From: Monocercomonoides exilis
Lineage: Eukaryota; Preaxostyla; Oxymonadida; Polymastigidae
NCBI GenBank assembly: GCA_001643675.2
Contig: LSRY02000021.1
Span: 868,001-932,000, forward strand
Length of the DNA: 64,000 nucleotides
Reading direction: 5' to 3'
The position numbers were made by a program, and so were the translations under genes. This document shows, in pieces, positions 1 to 10,481 of this stretch (the stretch's first letter is position 1; each line of letters starts with the position of its first letter). The notes under the pieces are model-generated. The model ran no database searches. It was not told the DNA's origin and saw nothing but the letters and a program-made list of their open reading frames with translations.

Positions 1-1510
1 TTCCTCCCTCACTCACTTTCAGAACTGTTCCTTCTTTCTCTCCCTCAATTGATACAACTGAAGTTTTTGAAGATGATGATAACAAAAATGAAATAGATTT
101 TCGAAGAGACCCTGATCCAACAATCTTGATGTGCGATTCGCCATCTCCAAGTGGTTCATATCTCAGCGATATCAAGTGATCAATTGATGAGCATGGTGCT
201 TCTGAATATCCACATCCACTAAAGTCTCCTCCATTTTCCTTCGAAACGAACACATTCCTACTCCAATTATCCCACAGATAATCAACCAGTGGAATCACAT
301 ATCCATTTTCTCCTGTTGTCTTCCTTTCCCATCCACACAGCTCATCCAATAACTTCTTATCACTTGCACTCAACTCCTCTTTCAGTTGTTCGTTCGAAAT
401 AACCTCGTCCAGCTCATTTCCTGATTTGAACACTTTCTTCCCTTTCCAAACATTGCACTGGCTGAATGTCACTCCTTCCATCTTAAATGATCACATTGCA
501 TCTGCCAAACTCACAAACATCCCTCCTCCCATTCCTCTTCCTTTCTGCAAGTTGTCCTCTGTTGGCACCTGGAATCCCGTGAATGCTACGCTTTTAATCT
601 CCAAACTTCCACACTCCCCGACCGATATCATCATCCCTCCTCCTTTCATCCCACTTCCTCCTGTACATATTGATGAAAAACTGCAGTTATTCACTACTGC
701 GCTTCCTTCTGCTTGTATCTCTGCACCGATGCATCCTCCTCCTTCTCCGCTCCCACCTTCCACCGTCACTCCACTCACCCTGCCGTTCTTTATGTCCAAC
801 TTCTCTTCATTGGTTATTGTTATTGGTGATTTACCGTTCATCGTCAGCGTCACTCCACCTTCCATCACAAATTTATCAACAATCAGTTCTCCTTCATTAA
901 TCTTCAATCCTGCTTCAGATTCCTTGATTGATAAAATGCATCTTCCACTTTCATTCAATGATTCCACTAGAACATTCACAAAATGGCAAGTAATTCCAGA
1001 ATCATGAATGACAAAAATATTGTTTACAACATTGCTTAATTCCATCGAGAAATCATTCACTTCCACACTGCCTCCAATCACATCCACAAATACACAATCA
1101 AATCCATTGTTCAATTCTGCTTCTGAATGAAATGAACATCCAGTTATCACTAACTCGCCAGCTCTGTTTGAAATAACTGTTTTGGCTGAATTGTCAAATC
1201 CAGATGTCAGTTGCAGTTGGATATTCCTCAATTCGAGGTGAATTTCATTTTCCATGAAATATTCCAATTGACTTCCAATTGCCTTTTCAAAATTCAAAGT
1301 TGTTTTCAAATTCTCTTCTCCAATCTTCACACTTTTTTTAATCTGATAATTGGACAAGTTGAATGAATCTTGAATAACTGTGGATCCTTCAATCTCAATT
1401 GTTTTCTTTCCAGTCCCCTTTTCCATGTTTTCCATCCGCTTCAGCATTGTTTGGCATAGCTCATCCTCACATCTACAGCTCTCAACATCAGATCCACTAG
1501 AAAAGCTAAA
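1..1510 (-). pseudogene. Truncated beta-helix surface-protein gene with an in-frame stop
   Basis: The frame is open on the minus strand from about 1510 to 494, stops at TGA (491-493), then stays open in the same frame to the window edge. Both halves align without gaps to residues about 930-1270 of the large surface protein at 20029-27879. Shared motifs include GGGMMI, GMGGGMFV, DELCGWERKTTGE and CGYSEAPCSSID. The stop replaces a glutamate codon of the intact copy. Upstream of 1510 the frame closes and no signal-peptide exon is visible, so the 5' end looks lost; a splice acceptor near 1500 is possible but unsupported. These Gly-rich repeats with NCxF-type turns form right-handed parallel beta-helices on the cell surface. 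The 3' end lies outside the window. I call it a pseudogene because it lacks a start and has a nonsense codon; a split or recoded gene cannot be excluded. Confidence 0.75.
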
Positions 1511-2342
1511 TCAATCTCATTCTTTATATTTTTGAAAACATACAAACAACAAACTTTAATAAAGTCCATTGTTTTAATAACTCAATATAATATTGCATTG
1601 AAAAATTGAAGTTTATCTGGGTAAAAAGTTTCATTTTATAATGCAATGATCTTATCTAATTCAAAAAAAACATAGAAATATAAAAGAACAAGAAAAAATA
1701 TGAAATATTAAAGCAAAATAAATAATATTGTTATTTAAAGAGTCATTTATAACCTTTTGCGTTCCTTTGCGAACGTAAATGAACTAATATTAGGTAGTTT
1801 AAAATATTCAAGCAAAAAGGTACACTTTAATGTAACTGTGAAAAAAAGCTGTTTTCAATATAAAACAAGTGCACATATAATAATATACTTAATTTTACAT
1901 ACAAAAATGAAAGGATAGCAAACTATTGAATTCTTATTAACCGAAAACAGTATATTCAATTTTTCCAAACATTAAAAATTTTATTGTGGGTTGGATCAAA
2001 GATATTTAATAAAATTTTTGTTTGTGATTTATATTTTTTTGATGAAAGCTTACAAATAAAATAAGTCTATATAATAATGCAAACCGTTCTGATGGACTAA
2101 AATCCATATTTACTGATAATTTTGTTTATTTTTTAATAATTTCATGTTTTTATGGGTCATTTTTCAATAATCATTATTTTCAAAAAGAAAAATTTTTTTC
2201 GAAAAATCGGTCCATAAAAAGTTTTTAAATAATTATTATCTATTTATTCATCATAATTTGAGGGTTCAAAAATGCAATTTGCAAAAGGAGCGCATTTAGA
2301 CTTATGCCGACTGTCAGGATGACAAGGAAAAGAGGAAAGAAG
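1511..2342. other. AT-rich spacer, no gene seen
   Basis: Strongly AT-rich with no open frame of useful length and no recognisable RNA gene. The last 40 bases hold a short hairpin, CTTATGCC near 2301 facing GGCATAAG near 2350, which overlaps the start of the following inverted repeat. Confidence 0.5.
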
Positions 2343-2699
2343 TTGCAAAGGCATAAGTGTAACAAAATACCTCCTTCAATTTTAGGATTTTTTTCTTTTC
2401 AATAAAAAAGAAATAAATAGCATAAAAAATAAACACTTTTGGGTGGAGCAGTTTTTTCAAACTTTTACAAAAATTTTCCCAGAAAATCTTTTATGATCAA
2501 TCCCATTATTAAATCTTCTATTATGTCTTTTTTTGTTTTCAACGCGAATGCTTCTAAATTAAAGATCAAACAGCATATAGCTCAGAACAATTTATAAAAA
2601 GGAGCAAATTAGGTGCGAATTGAAACTTCCTTTATTATTTTTTAAACATTATTCTCAAAATTTTTGTTAAATTAATCCTCACGTCTGTATTTTTATTAT
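2343..2699 (+). repeat. Left terminal inverted repeat of the foldback element
   Basis: Reverse complement of 5575-5931 over the same 357-base length. Recognisable landmarks are AACAAAATACCTCC near the outer end and CCTCACGTCTGTA near the inner end. Confidence 0.85.
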
Positions 2700-2957
2700 G
2701 TTTGCAAATTTGTAACTTAAGATAATAAAACTGCGTTATGAAGAACATATTCGAAAAGGATGGTAAGGACATATCTTTTTATGAAAGATAATTTGCATTA
2801 TAAGGTGTGTTCTTGACAACGTTGAAAAATACAAATAATTCTGCTTGGTCATTCTCAAAAATTAAAAATAGAATTTGTCAAATAAACGATTGATAGGAAA
2901 TAATATGAATTTCAGGCAAAAAAACATTCCAAAAATACTCAATTTCGGTTTATCAAA

Positions 2958-3344
2958 TATAAGCTCATCTTAAATTCTGGTGGTAATTCTGCTGGTTCTC
3001 TCACATTTCATTGGCCTCCGAAAGAAAAACCAAATCAGTTTTTGGTAAATGACTGTCAGTTTTTAAATAACAAATTGACTGCTTCTGCAAATTATGGAGG
3101 TGCTGCGCTGTGCTGCACAAGAACATATTCCTGGATGAGCGGGTTCAAATTCATCACATTCTGTTTCTTCGATGGCTACACAGCCAAAAACGAAAAAGGA
3201 AATGATGTATTCTTCAGTGGCAATGCCATAACTAAATCTCCATTCCAGCAATGTGGATCAACAACTCCAACACAAAGAGTGTGGAATGCAGGAACAGCTG
3301 ATAATACTGTGCATAATGGCAGATTGCAGCTAATCTTTTCTTAA
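2958..3344 (+). pseudogene. Beta-helix surface-protein fragment
   Basis: An open frame, with no ATG at a sensible place, encodes a beta-helix rung pattern followed by a conserved block: a YGGAALCC-type turn, FCFFDGYTA, NDVFF and FQQCGSTTPTQRVW. The same family signature occurs in the 59.9-kb fragment and, more loosely, in the large protein at 20029-27879. The frame ends at a TAA at 3342-3344. It lies inside the foldback element, lacks a start, signal peptide and membrane anchor, and so is a fragment rather than a working gene. Confidence 0.55.
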
Positions 3345-4840
3345 CTAATTCTTCCAACAGAATATTTTTATCGAAATATTCTCTTTATCTTCCTTGTTTT
3401 CTTCCTCAAAGCCATCATTCTTGAAAACTCAGCAGTAACTGTTTCATTTACAGACATCGCTTTTTGACTTCATATATTTTTTTTCTCCAACGATTGCGGT
3501 GGAAGAAAGAACCTCTTCATCAAGGATGCCAAAAGATAAGATCCTCATCTTGTTAATTACAATCATGATGCTGAATCATTCAGCAAGTTGCATCTATGCA
3601 CGTTTCAGAAAATTATTATTTGTTCCATCATCCGACAGATGGATTCAGCGTTTTCGACTTTTGTGGAGCGCTGAAGTAATTTTGTGTTCATTTGCATTCA
3701 AAAGGAGTGTTATACATATTCAACAGATGCCTCATCACAGAGCAGGACTTCACATAGCAGAAAGTTGGCTGAAACAACACATGTGGAAACAAGCATCTCA
3801 TAAAATAGGTGATGCGAAAGAGCTCAAATGGAAGAAACATTCACAAATCGTGATGGTTTTACCATTTGCGAAACATTCTTGGACAATTTCTCTGAACCTG
3901 TATCTGCTACTCAGCAATAAAGTGAATACCACGCATTCAGCTGACAGCACACTCAAAATAACCACTTCTTCTCTTTTGCTGATGAATGTTCCTCGTTTCA
4001 GTTTCTCCTCTTTGCACCTGCCACAACAACAAATATGCTCAACAACTTTTCGCTCCCAAGAAACAGTTCAGGATTTCTAAGATATCTTCTTTACGGTCTT
4101 CTCTATCTTCATTGATCGCATCTCCAATGATATTATCGTCGACACCAACAATCATCTTCTCCCGCACCTCGTTCATTGTCATTCAATCCTTTTCCTTCAG
4201 CTTCAGTAATCAGTGCGATCTTTCTCTCTTCGGTGCACACCACCACACTGCAACAGATACTCAGATTGGGGCAATATGTGTCTCATTGACACCAACACAA
4301 AAATTGGACTTCAGCATATTTGTGGTGGAGTTCATTCATCAGCATAGCACTAATGACACAAAAAAGCAAATCGCTCAGAACCCGGTGCTCATTCCGCTGA
4401 AGTCTTCAACGTTCAAAAGCTCCACCAAGAATATTAAACACTCCACCCTGGGAAAGAAAGTGCTGGTGGGGGACAACAACATTACGGCTGATGAGAAAAC
4501 ATCCCTTCGTCTTCCAATACTCTGCTTATTTCGAAACACTGATTTCAAAACAACTCTTTCCATGAATTAACACTTGAAAAAACAATCCAAACAGATTAAT
4601 GAAGATATTCACTTCTTCGCATCACCGTCTTCTTCTGCATATAAATTCCCATTCATTTCTTCTTGGAATTCATCTTCGTACTCAATCTCCTTTTCCTCTC
4701 ATCTTATAAGGAAATATAATCCGATTCGTCTCTTTTTCAATTTCCGTCGCAACTTTCTTTTTTATTTTATTTGCAAAAGTTTCTATTTTTTCAACAAATT
4801 AGTCCCATATGACGCAATCAATCAATAAAAAATGAATGAC
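3345..4840 (+). other. Frame-broken, coding-like debris inside the foldback element
   Basis: Several overlapping frames of 60-190 codons exist on the plus strand but none is long, and conserved-looking phrases such as NLFIKDA (near 3505) and FADECSSFQFL (near 3980) fall in frames separated by stops. The composition is less AT-rich than the flanks. The likeliest reading is the decayed continuation of the surface-protein fragment at 2958-3344; no function can be assigned. Confidence 0.3.
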
Positions 4841-5574
4841 TTTATCTGCGTGTGTTAAATGTTAAGAAAAAGAAAAAGAAAGGTAAAGTTTGAATAAGAA
4901 AAAGTCGAATTCTTTTTTTTTTTTCAGAAGCAGAAGAATTTTCTTTCAGAACGGAAAATAATAGGGAAAAATTTATTTTAAATTCCCATTTGACAAGAAA
5001 TTCAATACCAGCAAAGCAGAAATTTATTGCATTGCCTGTGTCCGACAGAGACACCACTTTCAGAAAACAACATCAACAGCAACAGTTCAACATTTCATTG
5101 AAAATTCGCACTTATATTGAACAAATATTTATTTTATTTTAAAACTTTCGTTTTTCATCATTTCAATCCGATTTAATTTTATTTTCATGCATCACGAAAT
5201 TAATACTCATTTCAAACATTCGTGAAAAATATTATAACGAACTTTTCATTAGAATGAAGTCAAGAATTAGAAAGAAATATCTTTCCGATTGTGATTTTTT
5301 ATTTTCAAACTTTATAGAACATTTATAAATAATGAAGCATTCAAAATGGATTAAATAATGCAAAATTTCATACTGAAATTGCTCAAATCGATTCCGATTC
5401 AAATATCATAAAAAAGATTCTTCGTTTTTTGATTGTAACAGTTTTATATTCAAAAATGAAATGTTTTAATAATTAACCGCTTTTGGCATGAATATAATAT
5501 TAAATCAATATTAATAAAGATATTTCTTCATTTAATCTTAATATAAAATTCAATAAATATGAAATAAAAACAAA

Positions 5575-5931
5575 ATAATAAAAATACAGACGTGAGGATT
5601 AATTTAACAAAAATTTTGAGAATAATGTTTAAAAAATAATAAAGGAAGTTTCAATTCGCACCTAATTTGCTCCTTTTTATAAATTGTTCTGAGCTATATG
5701 CTGTTTGATCTTTAATTTAGAAGCATTCGCGTTGAAAACAAAAAAAGACATAATAGAAGATTTAATAATGGGATTGATCATAAAAGATTTTCTGGGAAAA
5801 TTTTTGTAAAAGTTTGAAAAAACTGCTCCACCCAAAAGTGTTTATTTTTTATGCTATTTATTTCTTTTTTATTGAAAAGAAAAAAATCCTAAAATTGAAG
5901 GAGGTATTTTGTTGCACTTATGCCGTTGCAA
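5575..5931 (-). repeat. Right terminal inverted repeat of the foldback element
   Basis: Reverse complement of 2343-2699, ending outward in TTGCAA at 5926-5931. An ATG at 5920, within this arm, opens a short outward-reading frame. Confidence 0.85.
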
Positions 5932-6108
5932 ATTCAAAGAGAGGACGATGAAACCCAAGACGCATTGAACAGTGAACAGCACAGATCAGAAGAAGAAGAG
6001 GACATTTTCATTATACGCACAAGGGCACAAGCCAAAAAAGAGTCCAAGACATATGATTTCCGCTCCTTCGGTCGAAGGCCAGACTGCAAAGCAACAGCTT
6101 CCAACTAA
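5920..6108 (+). CDS. Short hypothetical frame starting in the right TIR
   Basis: A 62-codon frame starts at an ATG inside the right inverted repeat and runs outward. It is acidic in the middle (SEEEEDIF) and then carries IIRTRAQAKK. A similar LVLTRSQAYF phrase lies near the N-terminus of the USP-transposase protein at 39612, so this could be a remnant of a transposon-borne gene. It ends at TAA and I see no downstream exon. Function unknown; it may not be translated. Confidence 0.25.
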   Translation: MPLQIQREDDETQDALNSEQHRSEEEEDIFIIRTRAQAKKESKTYDFRSFGRRPDCKATASN

Positions 6109-6113
6109 GTTTT

Positions 6114-6413
6114 TCTCTCAACAAGAAGAGAAGAAATTGAATGGAAGTTTTCTTGACAATTAAAATGTTATGCATTTTAATTAGAAAAGAAAACAAACAT
6201 TCAATTTCTTCTGTTTGCCCACCCCTTTTTGTTACCCAACCCCTTTTTTTTTTTTTTTTCTCTTCTCGCGCCAATATGGTTATTTTTATGGCGCAAGATA
6301 TTTTGAGATCAGCAAATGTCGTCATGCCCTTTTATCACTTCAAGTGACATGACCCATAAAGTGGCATCTCTCTCAACAAGAAGAGAAGAAATTGAATGTT
6401 TGTTTTCTTTTCT
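6114..6413. repeat. Small composite direct/inverted repeat
   Basis: A 30-base segment at 6114-6143 recurs in direct orientation at 6369-6398. Separately, 6183-6212 is the perfect reverse complement of 6384-6413, so the interval can fold into a hairpin with a 30-bp stem. It may be a tiny MITE or an insertion footprint. Confidence 0.55.
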
Positions 6414-7039
6414 AAAAAATTTCGTCCCACATCAGTTTTGATTGTCTCGATTCATTATTCAGAAATTCGGGGATAATAATCATTTCAGAAGAATCGAAAT
6501 AGTGTTCATTTTTGTAAAAAACAAATAATTCCAGAAATATTACATGTCTCAAAATCATTTATTATCAATCTTGGAACATTTGAAGCAAAAAAATACCATT
6601 TAAAATCAATTACATGAAAAAAAAAATCTATTCCTCGAAAAAATATAGACAGAGTCTTTGAAAAATTAACAAACACATCAACTTCATTTTTTTCAACTGA
6701 CGTGCTTCGCTCATTCTGAATTCGACATTTTTTTAAAATATTCTTTCTAATTGTTCACACTTGCAACGAGGAAGAACAAACGCAACTTCTGCTCTTAAAG
6801 AACAACAATCTTCATTTCTCGACTTTCTTCAAATGTATTTTGAAAATAAATATCTTCTTGCAATGTCAAGACATTCACATCAAAATTCAATAGTTCGTCT
6901 TTTTCATTCATCTGTTGATAAATTGAATAGGCAACTTTTATTATTGTCTTGATCATTCAAACCAGAAAGAAAAATTGGAAAAAAAATGAAAGTGTTGTTG
7001 TTGATCGAACAGTGATAACAAATAATCACAAAGGAGGAA

Positions 7040-7200
7040 AATTAAAAAATGACAAAAAATTTTTTTGAAGGTTCCTTTTGTTTTGTTTTCAGATAAAATA
7101 AAAAATTTCTATTTTAATCAAAATTTCATTCCAACTTACTAAAAAATAACTATTGTGGAAATAAATTATAATGATGTTATCAATTCAATTCTGGTGAATT
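7040..7200. repeat. Degenerate copy of the palindromic MITE family
   Basis: This stretch matches one arm of the element at 45002-45249: GGTTCCTTTTGTTTTGTTTTC, then ATCAAAATTTCATTCCAACTTAC in the same order and spacing. The other arm is much less clear here. Confidence 0.35.
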
Positions 7201-7253
7201 TTGGTGTGTTTGAATAAAATTTTGAAGAAAATATTCTTTTTCACCTGATAATA

Positions 7254-7950
7254 CAGTCAAAACCGGATATAATCACATCGGGTTTTGCACGACTTTTTAT
7301 GACCATATCCGATTGTGATAATATACAATGCTGCTTAACACAGAAAAAAATAAAAATAAAAATATTTATTAATTAATTTTGGGTCTAATTTTTTATTTTT
7401 TGAAAATTCTTCATTGAAACGCATTTTTCACTTACGAAACTTATTTTTTTTCATAAAAACACATTATTTTGACTTATTTGAGCACATTTTTGAAAAAGCG
7501 AATAATTGAAATTTTTGATCGAAAAAACGATTTTTCATGAAATATTCACCCATAATAATAAAAAATGTGATCACATGGGTGTATTTTTGTGAAAAATTCA
7601 TCTCGTTTTATTTTCTAAAAAAAATAAAATTTTCTTATTTTTTTCAATTTTTTATTCTCACGGATTAAACTTTGCTGAAATGGATATCAAAACCTGAACA
7701 ATGTTTTTATTTTCATTTTATTGAAGTTTCTAATGTGGGAACAAAAAATTGTTGAAAATATGAAATTTTTATTGTATTTGAAAAATTTACAAAAGTAACT
7801 TTTCAAAAAAATTCAGACATATATTTACAGCCCTGTGATTATATGCGATGGAGAATGAATGAAAAACAAACAAAAAATGTCGGTGCATCGAAAAATGTGA
7901 CTATAAACGAATGTGATTGTATTCGATGTGATTATATCAGGTTTAGACTG
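7254..7950. mobile_element. Pogo-like MITE with TA target duplication
   Basis: The left end, CAGTCAAAACCGGATATAAT, is an imperfect reverse complement of the right end, which reads in from 7950 as CAGTCTAAACCTGATATAAT. The match continues for about 28 bases with three differences. A TA dinucleotide flanks each end (7252-7253 and 7951-7952). CAGTCAAAnC followed by GATATAA is typical of pogo/Tigger-type Tc1-mariner termini. No transposase frame is present, so it must be mobilised in trans. These ends differ from those of the pogo-like element at 55652-58226, which is therefore unlikely to be its partner. Confidence 0.8.
7585..7832. repeat. Nested palindromic MITE copy
   Basis: Inside the pogo-like MITE lies an imperfect palindrome whose second half (GAAGTTTCTAATGTGGGAAC through CTTTTCAAAAAAATTCAGACAT) matches the second half of the element at 45002-45249. 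The central spacer is also similar. It looks like an older member of the same family that inserted into the larger MITE. Confidence 0.5.
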
Positions 7951-7952
7951 TA

Positions 7953-8957
7953 TAACATAAAGAATTTTTCTAAAAAAATTTTTAACATATTTTTTTTTTC
8001 AAAATTCTGAGCAATAAAAAGTTCCATCACAGTATATCACAGAAGTTTGTATTCATTGAGGGAATAACAAAGAAATGTGTTGAAATGCTGCTATCAATGG
8101 TTGTTGAGATAATGGCATAATCCACAGTTATAAAATGTGTTCACCATTTTAAACACCAACAATATTTTTATCAAAAAATTTAGACTATTTTCTTGTGAGG
8201 TGAATAGTGCATTTGCCACAAATTAATTTGCTTTTGAAAAAACAATTGGGGCAAAAATACGGACTTTCAAGCTTTTTATGCACAAAGCACAAAAAAATAG
8301 TTTCACTTACAACATTTTTTAACTAAAAAATATTGCAAGATAAATTCGATTTTCATATTTGTAAACAAACATCATTGAAATCAAAACAGAAAGTTTTCCA
8401 ACATTTCACGAATGTCAAAAAATAAACCAATTTCTGTTGTGTTTTTTAATCTCAAAAAATCAATGAAAAGTGCATAATATTTCAATGAAAATGACTGAAA
8501 GAAAATATTCTTTCCCAATTGAATAGTAAGAATTCATTTGTGATTTGTGCTATTTTTTAAAGATTCCCGTTATGAAAAAAAAAATAAGATCAAAACTGGA
8601 ACGAAATTTTGATTTCAAAAAGGATCATCCATATCTCTTTTCAATTAATTTCAAAAACAATTCGTATTAAGAATCTCAAAAATTAATTATCAGATCAACA
8701 GATTGCTCCAAACTCGAAGTCAATCAGTTATCTGAATGAAAAAGTCTGAAAAATGAAAGAAAAAAGAAAAATATCACACAACGAAAACAAAATTTTAACA
8801 ATTTTACAAAACATAAAACTATTAATAAAGACATATTCACTTAATCATTTCTTTCTCAACCTCTCCAAAGTGGCTATGAATACAAATCAGTCGTACGGGA
8901 AAATAAATAAAGAAATAAAATTAATAATAAATTTAATAAAATTTATCAAAAAATTCA
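7953..8957. other. AT-rich spacer, no gene seen
   Basis: Lies downstream of the kinase gene's stop codon on that gene's strand. It contains short AT-rich frames only; the 90-codon plus frame at 8753-9025 is lysine/isoleucine-rich and runs into the kinase 3' end, so I do not accept it. Confidence 0.45.
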
Positions 8958-10417
8958 TCAAGCAGGGTTTTCTGGATCATCGACAAACTGATACTCAGAT
9001 GGATCGATCTCTCTTCCTCCATTGAAATACACGTTCTCATCTATCTCTTCAATGTCTTCATCATCATCTTCATAATACCCATCCAACAATGGACTCACAA
9101 TCGTCTCTTTATACTCACTTTCGCTCGACTCCTCTTTCTCTTCCTCTCCTTCCTCCCTCTTCTCCTTTGCTGTGCATCTTTCAGTGCTTCCTGCTTTTAA
9201 TGTTGAAGATGAAGATGAAGATGAAGAATTTAAAGATGAAGAATTTGAAGAAGAAGAAGAAAAAGAAGAAGAAGAAGATGATGTGTGTTCATGCTGTTTT
9301 GCGAGCTTGCTATCTGCAGCACCGCCAGTTGTTCCTTTCTCCGTCAAATTCCTCACTTTCTTCAGCCGAATGTCTTCGGCTATCTTTTCATCAAAGTCAA
9401 ACCCCAAAAACTTCGCATCCAGCGCCCGCTTCCTCATCTTCTTCAGACTTTCCATCCAGTTCGCTTTCTTTTTGATCGCATCTTCTTCTCCCCCTTCTCT
9501 TTCATTATCTTCCTTGTCCACCACTTTCCACTCATTTCCTTCTATTTTCTTTCTTTCCTCGTTCATTTTGCATTCTTCCTTCGTTTCTTCTGACTCTTCC
9601 TCTGATTCTGTGTCGACTGCTGGCTCCTCTATGAATTCTCTGTCAATATGCGTCAAGTCAAAAATGCCCCTCTTCAATTCCGGTTTGCAAGGAGGAGGAA
9701 ACTTCTTGTGCTCAATCAACGACCAGTCCACACCAGTGAACAGCGGATGTGAAAATATCTGCTCTTCTCCTGGAACATCAGATCCAAACAAAGAAGAAGA
9801 AGAGGATGAGGAAGAAGAAGAAGAGGAAGAGGAAGTACATGAAAGATACGATATGCCACCGCCAGGCAAAGAAGAAGAAGAAGAAGAAGAAGAAGCTGTT
9901 TGCTGTGCAAGCTGCCCTGAAGACGCCTGAATATTCTCCGCAACCTGTCCAGCTTCTGAAGATAGCTGCTGCGTTTGTTGTTGTTGTTGTGAAGAAAGAG
10001 AGGAAGAAGGTGTGAGTGATGAAGATTGGGATTCTTCTGCTTCCTGGATCGCCTTCGCAACGGATGACTTGATCGTTCCGAGCCGCTGCGAAGGGTCAGA
10101 AACAAGAAGACGGCGAATGAAGTCAGCAGCATCTGGCTGCATGTCTGGCGGGAGATAGTAATTGCACTGGGAAATGTTAAAGATTTTATAAATTAAGTAA
10201 TTAATAAATATGTTAAAAGACAGAGTAGCATAAAAAGAAATGAAATAGAAGGAGTGAAAGAAAATAAAGATCTGAATAAAAGAATAAAAAAAAAAATAGA
10301 AAAAGAATAAAAGAAATTGTCCAATTGACAATGCCAACATTAGAAAATGCATTTACATGTAATATTTATTTATAATATGTTAAATGCTAATACAAAATTA
10401 CTCTTTCTCTCTTTCTT

Positions 10418-10481
<64 letters not shown>

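Larger units (their letters stand above)
2343..5931. mobile_element. 3.6-kb foldback element with 357-bp inverted termini
   Basis: Two arms of exactly 357 bases, 2343-2699 and 5575-5931, are near-perfect reverse complements; I noted only a few mismatches near the outer ends. Both outer tips read TTGCAA followed by GGCATAAGTG. The 2.9 kb between them contains no transposase-like frame, only remnants of beta-helix surface-protein sequence. This fits a non-autonomous foldback or TIR transposon that has captured host gene debris. A simple inverted duplication around a decayed gene is the main alternative. I saw no clear target-site duplication outside the arms. Confidence 0.7.

Noticed and set aside
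426-1007. 193-codon plus frame opposite the first pseudogene
   Set aside because: It is the antisense of a frame with clear family similarity; its product is Pro/Ser/Ile-rich with no motif.
9089-10132. Several frames of 80-250 codons across the kinase C-terminal exon
   Set aside because: They arise from Ser/Glu codon repeats read in other frames; only the minus frame continues the kinase domain.
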